Source: Eutreptiella sp. 'Long Island Sound 2002'
Taxonomy: Eukaryota; Euglenozoa; Euglenophyceae; Eutreptiales; Eutreptiaceae
Reading direction: 5' to 3'
Length of the DNA stretch: 64,000 nt
Assembly (NCBI GenBank): GCA_964036045.1
Contig: OZ038384.1
Location: 39,348,844 to 39,412,843, forward strand
Shown here: positions 11,930 to 24,747 of the stretch, one piece after another
Numbering within the stretch: the first letter of the stretch is position 1
Layout of the letters: the number at the start of each line of letters is the position of its first letter
The notes under the pieces: model-generated
The model's input: the letters and a program-made list of their open reading frames with translations, nothing else
Databases searched by the model: none
Told to the model about the DNA's origin: nothing
Program-made: the position numbers and the translations under genes

Positions 11930-12140
11930 TTGGTAATTGCTTCTTTGCGGTAAGATGGTGTAATTTTTTATTTTTGCGGTAAACGCATGTAGGAAAAAAT
12001 CGTCACATGGTGGAATTTTTTTTTGCGGTAAGTCGTGTAATTTCTTTTTGCGGTAAATGCGTGTAACAAAAAAATCGTCACGTCGTTTAATTTTTTTTTG
12101 CGGTAATGCGTGTGACCGGCTTACACGACTTACAACATAC
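11930..12140 (+). repeat. T-tract / GCGGTAA terminal-type array
   Basis: Units of TTTTTTTTGCGGTAA plus CGTGTAA, with AAAAAATCGTCACGT spacers and a closing inverted stretch (TTACACGACTTAC). Same family as at 6.1, 6.65 and 1.65 kb, and similar to the MULE ends. Confidence 0.6.
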
Positions 12141-13076
12141 ACGTCTGTACCTGTGGAGCGGGAATGGAGGCATGGTGGGCTGGGGTCAGGTGGGTGGAGG
12201 GCACTTGGTAACGCAGTGGTGGTGTGCCTGCCCCTCACAGGCTGGACCGCTGGCCTCGGGGGGCACTCAACACTGGTGGCAGGCAGGCCTGGCCTGCATT
12301 GGGGGACACAGGGGGGGGGGGGGGTCGCCGGAAAAAATCGAATTTTTGAGCCAACCTGTGCCAGCCTGCAAACGACTAAGTTCTCACTTCTCACCGGTGG
12401 GGCCGACCTGGGATACCCGGAGGTAGAACCCAGGACCCCCACCATTGGTTAGGGGGTCCATATTGAAGAAAAATGGTCCATGGGTCCCGGTCTGGATAGT
12501 GGCCGCAGTAGGCCAACCAAGTTTTGACCCCATCCTCCAACAGTGGCACCCAGGCGTGGGGGGGGGGGCGGGGGGGGCTGAGGGGCCAAAACTTGGGGGG
12601 ACACATTCATCTCTCAAAATGATGATTTTACAAGGAGTTAAACGTCCATTTTCACACACTGGGGTATGCTACGTGAATGCCCCCGAATGGGGGCACATGC
12701 ACTTGATCTAACCTCGAATCGAAAGGATTTCAGACCCATCCTGATATGGCTCGCCTCTTGCGATGCTCAGGGGCAATTAGGGCAACCCTATGCCTGTTCC
12801 CTTCAATGTTGTGTGGAAATTAATCCGCAAGCCCACCTGGTCCCCCGGGATGGCGCTTCGCTCCGTCTGCAGAGGGGGGGGGGGGGCTCTGTTAGGGGAG
12901 GTGGGGCCCCCGAGCTGGCATTTATCGGGAGGGGTTAGTGCAAGCAACTGATGCTGTGTAGCACTGGTCATACAGCCCAGAACACGGCCACTTGGCAGTT
13001 TGGTATACACAACAAAACAAGTAATCCTCTGAACTGAGCAGTTTGGAAAGACGGCCCGGCACAGCAGCAGCAGCAC
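12141..13076. other. Low-information stretch downstream of the last TTLL exon
   Basis: GC-rich sequence with G runs near 12310, 12560 and 12880. If the TTLL9-like gene continues, this is intron 4. I looked on the minus strand for the next conserved TTLL block (the ATP-grasp KPV...GKGIF segment) and did not find it. Confidence 0.4.
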
Positions 13077-15336
<2,260 letters not shown>

Positions 15337-16189
15337 GGCAAAGACTAATGAACCAAATGAAGGCAGCTTTACGGGTGTGCGTGTGAGGGGGGTAAGGGGG
15401 CGGGGCAGTGGCTGTGTGTGAAGTGCTACCGCTGTTGCCAACAGAGGTCGAGGCATTTCCGCCGCATTCAAGCTTTCTCATGTTGCCACTTGCACATATA
15501 ACACACGTGACTCTTTGAATTTTGCGCTGCTTTCATCTTGAACTGACATGGCATACAGAATCAGCTCAGCTGAGACCTCCCCTCCTGCAGTCAACTGAAC
15601 AATGGAACACCATAACCCCACCTTGAGTTCTGTGTGTTGATCTGTATCCTCAAATTTCCCTTATGTCCAAAGTTGTGCCGGGACCCTGGCTGAACGGTGC
15701 GCACACAGTGCGTCGCTGTTGGTGTTTTGCATCGAGCATGTACTGGCTGATTTCAAATTTTACATTTATTGTTTCGCCACAAAACATACGAGGCACAACT
15801 CCCCTGAAATTCTCTAAATTGCTTAGAGGTCCTCTTGGGCCCAGACTGATCTCGTCACTGGTGATTCTTGGACTTTGGGCACTTCTATTCCCAAGGGCCA
15901 GCCCCCTCAGATGTCACAATCACATGGGGGGCCGGTCTATTCTCCATCAATGACCCCCACTTGAAACAAGAAATTCCTTCCCATCCTCTAGAACTTGTAC
16001 TTTCCATGATAGAAATACTCAGTATTGGAACCCGAAGATACCCCAAACATGGATCCACCACTGGACAAATCACGGCTGGGCCCCGCTGGTACTTTCCACT
16101 CCTTTTCTTCCGACAACGCAATCATCAACGAGACCTCAAACGAGACCGCCTGCCGCCGGGACCAGATCTAGACTTCTGGTACATATTAT
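15337..16189. other. Upstream region of the TTLL9-like gene
   Basis: About 850 bp between the TTLL start codon and the LINE 3' end. It should hold the 5' UTR and promoter, but I see no recognisable core element. No supported second gene is present; the 96- and 126-codon open frames here show no domain. Confidence 0.4.
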
Positions 16190-16207
16190 TAATGTATTAT
16201 TACGTTC
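16190..16207. repeat. LINE target-site duplication, 3' side
   Basis: TAATGTATTATTACGTTC, an exact 18-bp match to 31093-31110. It directly abuts the T19 tract, the expected place for a target duplication made by target-primed reverse transcription. Confidence 0.97.
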
Positions 16208-16226
16208 TTTTTTTTTTTTTTTTTTT
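16208..16226 (-). other. LINE poly(A) tail (A19)
   Basis: T19 on the plus strand, preceded in sense by the 3' UTR (16227-16369), which ends TTTTTGATC. No AATAAA signal is seen in the last 40 bp. Confidence 0.95.
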
Positions 16227-16369
16227 GATCAAAAAGGCCAGTTCATAAGTGCCAGGGGCCACAGTGGACCAAGTTCGAAGTAAGATACAGATTTCGGCGA
16301 AGCCAGGGTATGCATACGGGCTGCAGCTTGTGACTGTGCCCCCATGGTTTCCCATTGAGGTTGGTGTAG

Positions 16370-19300
16370 TCATGTCAGTGGTACTTCCCACTCATTTGGG
16401 TCCCAGTGCGTTTTGTGGCGTTTCGGTAGCGGTTGTAACGGGACTTCCCACAAGGTGGGGTCCCAGTGCTCCCGCGGCCGCTTCCGTATCAGGTATATCG
16501 TCTGTCGGGCTGGTCGGGTTGTTTGCCAGTATTGTGTTGTCTTGTGTTTGCAGGCGTCTTGGTAGTACTGTGCCATGGCAGTCAGGTGTGTCTGCTGCTG
16601 CCACATGTAGGTCGCTTGTTGATGGTGCAGGTCAAGTAGCTTGGCAGTGCCTCCGCTCAGCCTCCAGTATCGGTCGTTGACCATCAGTAGCAGTTTTGCG
16701 TCAGTGTACCACATCCTTGTGTCGTCCTTCGCTTGTTCGTACCATTGCCTACGTATTTGGTATAGGTGTGCATGTGTGTCGTGCAGTCGTTGTGTTTGTC
16801 TCTGTTGGTCGACTAGTTTTATGACAAGCCTGTGGTAGTCTGTTTTAGCCGTCAGTGCGTTGGTGTAGCCCATGTGTAGGGTGTGCAGGTGTTGTCTCGC
16901 CATCGCCTCCATGTGTGCTTTGTGGTATATGTCCCGTGCTTGCTGAGCGTGTTCATTTGCCAGCCTGTCTGTGGTCGTCTTGTACTGTTCCCACCGCTGT
17001 GTGTCAACGTTGAGGCGCTGACGTTTCTTTATGTGGTCGCCTGCCCCTGTGTTAGTGGCTCGCGCGACGAACCATGCCACTGCCTCACTATCGCCCGCGT
17101 TGCGTGCATCTTGTAACCATTGGCCGGGATCGATTGGGTCAGCCGTTGCGACCTCGACCTTACGTTTGCGTTTCGCGCCGCACCACGTGGGCGCCCCGAC
17201 TTGGTTCCGTAGGTTTTGGGGCGTTTCTCGCGGCGGAAGTGCTTGTGCCATGTATTTGGTGAGCCACAGGGGCGACGGTGGTTGTTGTGGTGTTGGGTCG
17301 GCGTACTTCCGTCTTAGTGTTTGGACGGACTGTATCATGCGAAACTGGAACAGGCCCACCTCCGTTCGAAGTTTGTGTCGTTCCGCAGTGGGTATGGCGT
17401 CGACGAGGGATAGTGGTATGAGCAGCCTGACACAGAGCCATAGTTCTTGGTTGTCGGCCGCTTGCAGCCATTGGTGCGTGTATGGGGCCCAATCAGTCCA
17501 GCTCTTGCGCCACAGGTCCCAGAAGTCGCTCCAGGCAGAACAGTAAGCCAGTTTTGACTGCACCGATGCTCCGTGTTGGTGGCCACACTGGGAGCAGAGG
17601 TGGGGTGTCCGTTCCCAGGGGGCGCCCATTCCCCACCATCGCACTTGCCCCCACAGCCAGGGTGTCCACGCGTTCCGTCTGTAGTGTTTCATGGGGAGCC
17701 AGCTCACCCAGTGTACGTCTGGTGTTTGTTTTTGTCTACGCACTTGCATGATCCATGCCTTGGCAGGCGTGGGCATGATCTGTCCTGTGATGACAATATC
17801 ATGGGGTTGTGGTTGTTGGGAATCCATGGGCAGGTTGTCGCCCATATTGGCGAGGACGTCAGAGTGGTTGTTCCCCTGTATGTCCTGGTAGTCTTTATAC
17901 GTGGTGGCTTGTTCTAGATTGCGGTGCCCTGGTGTCCATCGGATCGTCAGTCGTTTCGTGGTGGAGTTGAGGTACCCTATGTCGCGGTAGTCCTGGTCCT
18001 TGACCACACCTTTGCGTTTTATAGGTGTGGCCTTCACCACACTCTGGTTGTCTAGTATAATGTCGTCTCCTGGCTTGGCCAGCTCTGAAGCTAAGGCGCA
18101 AGCGATCGTTTCGGCCCGATAAACCTGTTGTGGCCCGTGCACCCGGAAGGCCGCACGGTATGTTCCGTTGCAGATGCCCCCTCCCGCTCGTCCGTGTCGT
18201 TTCGACCCGTCTGTGTACCACCGGGTGGTGGTGGGTTCTCCTGTGTAGTGTATGGTGATTCCGTGGAGTTTTTGCTGGTGGGGGAGTGCCTGACAAACCT
18301 CCTGGGTTTCCTCAGGGGTTGGCTCCTCTGGAGGGTTCATCCAGCTGTAGTCTAAGCGGTTGGTAGCTGGCCGTGTCTTCCCTGCATGCGTCTCCTGGTC
18401 CTCCTCTGAGCTCTCCGAGTCGTAGAGTCCCGCGGACAAGGGTCGGTGTTGTCGGGTTTGGGATATACGCTGACCCACTGTGCCCCCTAGGGCTCGGATG
18501 GCGTCTATGTATTTATATTGGGTTGCGGTGAGTTGTTGTGTAGGGCCGGTGCGCTGCAGTTCCTGTTGGCCAATTGTGACCCACCGGGTGATGTAGGAAC
18601 ACCACAGCTGGCGTAGGCCAAGTCCCCCGTGACTGAGGTTGGTAGTCAGCCGGTGTTTGTTCATTTGTTGTTCTACCCCGGGTGTATCCCTGATGAACTG
18701 CAGCGGGATGTCGTCCCAGTGCGCCATTCGTGTCCTATTTCCGAGGAACGGTCCCCTGTACGTCCAACGGGGGATAAGGACGGTGTTGATGATAGCCACC
18801 TTTTCGTAGGCGTTGAGCGGCAGGGTCCTGTATGCCGCTACGTCGTGGTGTAGCTGTGTAGTGACCATGTCCCATGCTGTGTCTTCTTGTGTGGGGTGGG
18901 CTAGCACATGCCCCAGGTAAGTCATTATAGGTGGCCGCACGGGGATGAGCTGATGCCGCCACGTGATGGGCGTTAGGTCGTAGTCCTTAGCCCAGTGGCA
19001 CACTTCAGTTTTGTCCTTGTTGACGCGTAACCCCATTGTGTGGGCCACGTCGTGGAGGGTATCCAGGGTGTGCAGCAATGCTTCCTTCGTGGGCGCACGC
19101 ATAGCTATGTCGTCAACGAACACGTACAGTCGGGCTCCCGGGCATCGTTCCATGGTTTCACGTAATAGTATGTCGTAGTACAGGAGAAATAGTGTTGGGG
19201 AGAGGGGGCACCCCTCCTTCATACCCCTGGTGGGTCGTATGGGTAGGTCCTTTCCGTGTAGGGTTAGTACGGCAGGTGTATGCTGGTATATTTCCCCCAA

Positions 19301-21193
19301 CATCCGTATGATGTTTTCTGGTGCCCCTGCCTCCTTGACGATCCCAGTCAGCATGGGTCGGGGGACTGAAGGAAAAGCTTTGGCCACATCAAGTAGGGCC
19401 ACGTACCCGTCCTCAACGTGCAGGTCGTTTAATAGTTTCGTGGCTAACGTTGTGGTGTTTCGGCCCTGTGTGGCGCCGTGTTGTATGTCCAATAGTCCCG
19501 GGGTCAAGGCTCCCGATATACGCGTCAGGAGGAGGCGTGTGAGTATACTATATATGGCCGTGGATACGTAGATTGGCCGGTAGTTTCGTGGGTCCTGGGG
19601 ATCCTTCTTTTTATAGATGAGCACTACCCTGGACTGCAGCCAAGCCACTGGGATGTGCTGTCCGTTCCAGACTGCAACGATTGCCTGGTATAGTTGCCGC
19701 TGCACGTGGTCCGGTAGGTGCCGGAGCAGGTGTGGGGGGACACCGTCAGGTCCGGCAGATTTGTTCTTTGGTGCCCAAAGGCACCGCAAGTACTCCTCGT
19801 ATGTGGGGGTCGTTGTGTTCCACGTGCGGTGCCGTACATGTTTCCGTATGAGTTGCCGGCACGCGTCTTCGTCGTATGTTGGGTCGCCCGCAAAGTGGTT
19901 GAGTACGTACTGTGTTCCTCCTATTGGGGGCTGCGGTGTGTCCTGGGCTATGAGTCCAGTGCGCCATCTCTTGACCATTTTATAAAAATAGCCCGATTTG
20001 TGCACTGCCGCTCGGCGCAGTTTGCCGATTTGTCTCCGTATGTGTTGCTCTTGTATTTCCCCGTACTCACGTAACCGTGTTTTGGGGTCCGTGGTTTCCG
20101 ACCAGCTTGCGGTGGTCGCTGTCTTTGCGCGCGTGGGTCGTCGTGGTCGCGCCGCGTGCGCTATAGCTGACAGGATCCGTCGTGCCGTGTGTAGGGGTGG
20201 GTCGTTGTTTGTTATGGGTAGTGTGGCTATGGTGTTAGTAAACCGTTGAAATTGTTTTGTATACCACTTCGCGACTGTGGGCTGTGGTTTTCTGCGTGGT
20301 GGGTCGGGGACCCCTATCCTCCATCGGACCCCAAGCAGGACCAAAGCATGATCCGATATGGGCATTTGTATGGTGTCATAGTAGGTCCAGGGTATATTCG
20401 GTATTTGTTGCCTTATCAAGATGGCGTCTAGTCGACGTGGGCGTCCATGCCTAGGGATGCGGGTATAGTATTGCCGGGGGTCCGGGGGTTGGCTGCTAGC
20501 GTGCAAAGGGTCCAGGAACACTCCGCTGGCCAGGTCTTCCTGCCACGGGCGTGTCGGGTTGGGTGACCAAATGTCATCGTTGTAGTCCCCCATAATGATG
20601 TCGTATGGTCTCAGAGACTGCAGATATAGGTCTACCTCTTGTTTGTCCTGTTGGTTGAATTTGGAGTACACACACGCAATGGTGCGGCGGGGGCTGTTTG
20701 GGAGCTGTATCCTGATGGCCCCTGCCAAACCGTTGGGTGAGTATAACGTTTCGAGTATGTGGGGGACCACAGCGTTGCGGACAATGAAAGCTATCCGTGG
20801 TTCGTTCCCAGGCGCAGCGTAGCACTTGTAGTCGTTGTTGAGTGCTGTTGAGGCTGCCTCTGGTTTAGGGAAACCTGGGTGAAACTCCTGGATGCCGCAT
20901 AGGTCGATACGGCACTGGCTGATTAGGTGGAGGGTATTGGCCCATCGTTGTAGGCTGACGGATCCCTGTGCTCCTTGTATGTTCCAGGAGGCCAGTTTCA
21001 TGTCGTGGTCCTTCGCGGTGGTTGCGTCGTCTAGACTGTCATACCGTCGATTGGTGTTGACCACCAGGTGTTGAGCATACTCCTCAATGTCAAGCAACGG
21101 TATGGGGGGTCCCCGCACATCCCGGCATCCCCGCCGGAGCTGATATATCCTACGGTGCCCGGGGTTGGGGTGCACATCTCCGCATTGGAGGAC
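16370..21193 (-). CDS. LINE ORF2: APE endonuclease, reverse transcriptase, RNase H, zinc finger
   Basis: Open from just after a TAG at 21194-21196 to a TGA at 16370-16372. Residue numbers count from the Val codon at 21175; the first internal ATG is residue 59 (MKLASWNIQG). Endonuclease: SWNIQG (63), GIQEF (94), IMGDYND (194), SDHALV (274). Reverse transcriptase: YKKKDPQDPRNYRPI (521), LLDVAKAFPSV (594), GMKEGCPLSPTLF (651) and the catalytic YVFVDDI (684). RNase H: WYTDGS (986), YRAETIA (1019), LDNQSV (1041), TPGHRN (1081) and HSDVLAN (1104), so D-E-D-D are all present. Zinc finger: CSQCGHQHG ending in C (1194-1212). The last 400 residues are of unknown function and end in a tandem HWDPxxWEVPL repeat. 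All catalytic motifs are intact, so this is the best preserved ORF of the element. Confidence 0.96.
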   Translation of the reverse strand, partial: VLQCGDVHPNPGHRRIYQLRRGCRDVRGPPIPLLDIEEYAQHLVVNTNRRYDSLDDATTAKDHDMKLASWNIQGAQGSVSLQRWANTLHLISQCRIDLCGIQEFHPGFPKPEAASTALNNDYKCYAAPGNEPRIAFIVRNAVVPHILETLYSPNGLAGAIRIQLPNSPRRTIACVYSKFNQQDKQEVDLYLQSLRPYDIIMGDYNDDIWSPNPTRPWQEDLASGVFLDPLHASSQPPDPRQYYTRIPRHGRPRRLDAILIRQQIPNIPWTYYDTIQMPISDHALVLLGVRWRIGVPDPPRRKPQPTVAKWYTKQFQRFTNTIATLPITNNDPPLHTARRILSAIAHAARPRRPTRAKTATTASWSETTDPKTRLREYGEIQEQHIRRQIGKLRRAAVHKSGYFYKMVKRWRTGLIAQDTPQPPIGGTQYVLNHFAGDPTYDEDACRQLIRKHVRHRTWNTTTPTYEEYLRCLWAPKNKSAGPDGVPPHLLRHLPDHVQRQLYQAIVAVWNGQHIPVAWLQSRVVLIYKKKDPQDPRNYRPIYVSTAIYSILTRLLLTRISGALTPGLLDIQHGATQGRNTTTLATKLLNDLHVEDGYVALLDVAKAFPSVPRPMLTGIVKEAGAPENIIRMLGEIYQHTPAVLTLHGKDLPIRPTRGMKEGCPLSPTLFLLYYDILLRETMERCPGARLYVFVDDIAMRAPTKEALLHTLDTLHDVAHTMGLRVNKDKTEVCHWAKDYDLTPITWRHQLIPVRPPIMTYLGHVLAHPTQEDTAWDMVTTQLHHDVAAYRTLPLNAYEKVAIINTVLIPRWTYRGPFLGNRTRMAHWDDIPLQFIRDTPGVEQQMNKHRLTTNLSHGGLGLRQLWCSYITRWVTIGQQELQRTGPTQQLTATQYKYIDAIRALGGTVGQRISQTRQHRPLSAGLYDSESSEEDQETHAGKTRPATNRLDYSWMNPPEEPTPEETQEVCQALPHQQKLHGITIHYTGEPTTTRWYTDGSKRHGRAGGGICNGTYRAAFRVHGPQQVYRAETIACALASELAKPGDDIILDNQSVVKATPIKRKGVVKDQDYRDIGYLNSTTKRLTIRWTPGHRNLEQATTYKDYQDIQGNNHSDVLANMGDNLPMDSQQPQPHDIVITGQIMPTPAKAWIMQVRRQKQTPDVHWVSWLPMKHYRRNAWTPWLWGQVRWWGMGAPWERTPHLCSQCGHQHGASVQSKLAYCSAWSDFWDLWRKSWTDWAPYTHQWLQAADNQELWLCVRLLIPLSLVDAIPTAERHKLRTEVGLFQFRMIQSVQTLRRKYADPTPQQPPSPLWLTKYMAQALPPRETPQNLRNQVGAPTWCGAKRKRKVEVATADPIDPGQWLQDARNAGDSEAVAWFVARATNTGAGDHIKKRQRLNVDTQRWEQYKTTTDRLANEHAQQARDIYHKAHMEAMARQHLHTLHMGYTNALTAKTDYHRLVIKLVDQQRQTQRLHDTHAHLYQIRRQWYEQAKDDTRMWYTDAKLLLMVNDRYWRLSGGTAKLLDLHHQQATYMWQQQTHLTAMAQYYQDACKHKTTQYWQTTRPARQTIYLIRKRPREHWDPTLWEVPLQPLPKRHKTHWDPNEWEVPLT
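21155..21184 (-). other. 2A-like motif 5 (degenerate, NPGH)
   Basis: The sense frame reads CGDVHPNPGH in frame with the RT ORF, 10 nt downstream of an in-frame TAG. Canonical 2A is D(V/I)ExNPG followed by P; here E is H and the last P is H. Known 2A biochemistry needs the final Pro, so skipping is probably lost or much reduced. Non-LTR elements such as trypanosome L1Tc carry a 2A at the same place, ahead of the endonuclease. Confidence 0.7.
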
Positions 21194-21196
21194 CTA

Positions 21197-21508
21197 GTTG
21201 GTGTTATACCGCGTGTTATATGGGCTGGTTACCGTGGTGATCGTGACAGGTGCATGGTAGCGGCATGGCGCTGCCGTGATTGGGGCGGTCGGGGTGTGGA
21301 AGAAACAGACGACATAGAGGAGAAGTAGGCCTGGCTGCCATATACGGCAACTATGGGGGTTGGGGCCCCGTGCGTAACCGTGCCGGTGCCGTAACGGCGG
21401 GGTATATCGTTTGCGGACTCTCCGGTTCACGGGGAGTAGATATACCGGCCCCTCAGTATGCATGGGGGCCAGGAGTAGGAGGAGGGCCATAATGGCGATG
21501 CAGGGCAT
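21197..21508 (-). CDS. Short hydrophobic ORF ahead of the RT frame
   Basis: 104 codons from ATG at 21508 to TAG at 21194-21196, in the same frame as the RT ORF. Two hydrophobic stretches: IAIMALLLLLAP near the N-terminus and GLLLLYVVCFF near residue 70, with basic residues between (RRVRKRY). It could be a signal or membrane peptide; if the TAG were read through it would be an N-terminal extension of the RT protein leading into the 2A-like motif. It starts 15 nt after a TGA (21523-21525) closing a lysine-rich frame, a spacing compatible with reinitiation. Real expression is uncertain. Confidence 0.45.
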
Positions 21509-21755
21509 GAGGAACAGGCACCTCACTTTTTCCCTTTGCCCTGCGGGTTTTTTGGCGGCCCCTTTCCTTTCCCCTTGTGTCTGTTGTCCACGGTGAAGGC
21601 AGCCGTACTGTCTGCTTGTTGTGTGGATTGCGGCGATGCAGGTGCTGCCTTCTTCTTTTTTGGTGGTGGCGTTGTTTTTGTGGGCGTTTTCTGTGGTGTC
21701 TTGTTGTGGGCCTTGGTTTTCTGTGCTGGGTGTGACTGCCGTGCGTGTGTTGTGG

Positions 21756-24143
21756 TTAATTTTGCCGGGTTGTCTGGTTGCTGGACGGGGTTTCATCCGT
21801 GTCCATGGTGGCCATATTTGGGTGGGCGTCTGATGGGGTGTCGTCGTTGGTGGCATGGCCGAGTTCGTTCAGGATGGCCTCGTCCCAGTCTGCCACGTTG
21901 ATGGGTTCCGGCTCTGCGAACAGCTGCTTTTCCCTGTTGATTTCCTTGATGACGCGTTCAGTCATCATGTGTGAGCCCATATGCTTCCCTGCCTTCATTC
22001 GTCTTCTGAAGGCCGCGTCGTCGCCCGTTTCCTGCGGCATTTTGTGCGCGAGCATCTGGTCGATGCGCTCTGCCGCCTGTGTGTCCGTGTTGTCATCTCC
22101 TAGCGTGATGTGGACGTATTCACCGGGTGCCACTCCGATGTATTGTCCGGCACTGAGGGCCACTGCCGTGGCGTGCTGGTATTGGAGGGAGGCGTAGGTG
22201 CAGCCCGCGTCGCTCCACATGTTGGGTTCCGGCTTCCAGCTGGTCCAGCATCCAAAGAATGATGCCACGACTTTCGCCGTGTTGTCTCCTGCGCCGTGTG
22301 TCCACCCTACGAACACCGTCGTGGTGTCGTGCCTAGTCAGTTTTGGCGGTCGCTTGATGTCCGTAGAGCGGCTCGTGGACTGTGTCCAGTTGTTGCGGTT
22401 GAGGATGACGTTGGTCATCACGTGGACCAGCTCGTAGCTTTTCATGCCCTTTAGTAGTTGGGCAATCAAGCGTCGGTCTGCGTCTGGGTGGAATTGTACC
22501 AGTAGACGGTATGAGTCCACTGGTCGGAACCCCTTGAGGAAGGATGCAATGCTCCTTCCTAGCTCGAGCTGTTCCCTGTCCAGGTCGTCCAGTATCTCCT
22601 GTACGGACGTTATTCTGTCTTCTTTGTGTTCCGTGCATTGTTGTCTCAGTATATAGAGGCTCTCATAGTCCGTTTCGGTGAGCCAGTAGGGCCCATGGTT
22701 GCCGGCGTTTTCCTCCTCTTGTTTTATGGTCTGCAGTGCTTGTGTCAAGCGAGGCAGCAATTGCATGGGCAGGTGTAGTCTCCAGGCGTGCGACCCACTT
22801 TGCCCCGCGGTTTGTTCGGATGCGCACTTCCACCGAAAAGTGTTGTGGGGGTCTTTGCTTGCTATGGTGGATGCGACGTCAGACTGGTGGCCGTTGATCC
22901 GTTTCATAAATGCGTCTCGCGTCCTAATGCCCGTTTCTGGTGGGCACTCCACTACGATTGTAGTCTTGGCCGGTTCCGGTTGTAGTGTGTCTGTGCGGTC
23001 TTCCAGTCCCACTTGTATGGGTGTGCCCTTCGTGAGTGCGTATATTTTGTGCGTGGGCTCGTGTCCCATCTTTATGGTGTTGTCCAGGTGGAGGACCATG
23101 ATGGGTTTGGGTTGTAGGTGGTCGACCATAGTTTCGTGTTCCGGGGACCACTTGCGCACGGGGAATTTGTCGAATTGGTATACGCCCCTTACATAGCGGG
23201 CCAGTTTGCGCAGGGGGGCGCGGTGGAGGCAGTCCATGCGGTAGGTTTGTAGTGCTGTAATGTCTTGGCGGTCCGCCTCGTAAGCCAGGATCAGTTCCTT
23301 GGCCCCCGGGTCGCCGAGTGCCCGTAGGACTTGGTCAACCCGTCCGTCCTCGCTTCCGCCCCATTCCGTTTGTATGGCGGCGCGCTGCATGCGTCGTTCA
23401 TGGTTGCGGCGGTTCCCGGTTGCCTGTGGCAGTAGTAAGTATGTCTTGTTCCGGATGTCTGGGTTCCCTTGATGGTCGGCTTCCGTGTGTACTATGTATT
23501 GGTGTGCTTCGGCCATCTTGGATACCGTGTGTATACCGTCAGAGTCTGCCTCATGCCTCACCGTCATGACGTCGCGCAGTTCGTGTTGCGCAAACAGAGG
23601 GAGTTGGTAGGTGTTCCTGTCATACCATACCCCTTCCTGTGTTTGCCTCCTGATGTGCTCTGTGGTCACTGCACGGTTTAGGTGCTTTGTTAAGTAAGTT
23701 TTTAGTCTGGTTTGTGCGTCATACACAACTGATGCTTTCAATGTGTCTCGCTCTGCTGTAGTCATTGGTTGTTGTGACGCGCCTGTGTTGAGCTTTACGA
23801 GTTCTTCTATGAGCTGGTATTCTGTAGGTGTGTGTATGGGTAGTTTGTCCAGTGGGTTGTTGCCGTCTTCGTGGAATGTGTATGCCTGTGTATCCTCTTG
23901 GGGTGGAGGGGGGACGTAACTTAGCCCTTCGGTGTGTTGGTCAGGTGGTGTGCTAGGTTACCCATTCTGGGGGGGTTCCCGCTCAGTGGTATCCTCTGGT
24001 GGGGGGTTTGAGGTTGACTCCAGGATGTCCGGGTTTTCCTTTTCGTCCCCTTGGTCTTGCACACCAGTGTGCAGTCCGGACGTGTGTCTTTCTTAGTTTT
24101 CTGCCAGGGTGCGCACCATGCCATGGGGCGGGGCGTTGCTATC
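21756..24143 (-). CDS. Large ORF after 2A-4, function unknown
   Basis: 669 codons from ATG at 23765 to TAA at 21756-21758. The same frame continues upstream to 2A motif 4, crossing TAA codons at 23958-23960 and 24093-24095. No known domain is recognised. The protein is hydrophilic and mixed, with patches such as RMDCLHRAPLRKLARYV and VFVGWTHGAGDNTAKVVASFF. Just past the TAA another frame gives a strikingly basic tail (KTPTKTTPPPKKKKAAPAS, then GKGKGPPKNPQGKGKK) ending in TGA at 21523-21525. A frameshift near GGCAAAATTAA would add it as a nucleic-acid-binding C-terminus. By position it is the likely ORF1 / nucleocapsid-type product. The upstream stops may be decay or may define a true start at 23765. 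Confidence 0.7.
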
Positions 24144-24173
24144 CGGGCCTGGGTTTGGTTCCACATCACCATC
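24144..24173 (-). other. 2A-like motif 4
   Basis: QDGDVEPNPGP preceded by TQWVPDAT: a canonical D-V-E-x-N-P-G-P. The upstream context WVPDATQDGD closely resembles motif 3 (WVHDPTQDGD), so these units look like duplicates. Confidence 0.92.
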
Positions 24174-24636
24174 CTGCGTGGCATCCGGCACCCATTGGGT
24201 GTGTTGTGGGTAGACCACGTCTGGGGTAACGGATGTGATCCTGTCATGGCGCACATCCGATGGGTGGTCGGGTGGCACCCAATCGGTGGTGTCATACTCC
24301 AGGAGCAGGTCGTGTTGCAAGGGTTGGACCAGAAAGAGCCAGTATCGTATGGATACGGCCATGTGGTAGCCCTCCCTCGTGCCCGTGAGGACATGCAGTT
24401 TGTGTCTTGCGATGTGGTAGTATGGGAGGTCAGTCCTGAGGTGTACCTCCCACAGTTGGCCTGTTGTGCTAGGAAGCCTCCTCCACACGTTGTATGCCAA
24501 ATGCGCTGGCGGGTTGGGAGTTGCGCAGTGATCCGTGTATGTGAGGAGTCCGTTGTTGTAGATTTGTATGTGGAAATACGCATATGTTGGGTCATCCGGG
24601 GGTGGGGGGGGGTATCTTTGGTTGCAGAGTGCCGCG

Positions 24637-24747
24637 GCACAGTGGGCATCTTAGCTGTCGTGGGTCGTTGGCGCAGTCCTGGCACAGCCTGTGCCTGGGG
24701 TCGCAGCTCAGGTGTGTATCCGCGGGGCTGTCCAAGCATACGGGGCA
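24637..24747 (-). other. C3HC4 RING finger domain
   Basis: Cysteine/histidine spacing C-x2-C-x10-C-x3-H-x2-C-x2-C-x8-C-x2-C, with CPVC at the start and CPLCR at the end. All eight metal ligands are present and there is no stop inside. Canonical RING spacing makes chance unlikely. Confidence 0.92.

Noticed and set aside
12350-12460. tRNA-like text (GGGTTCTACCTCCGGG on the minus strand)
   Set aside because: The B-box match is poor and no acceptor stem or A box fits.
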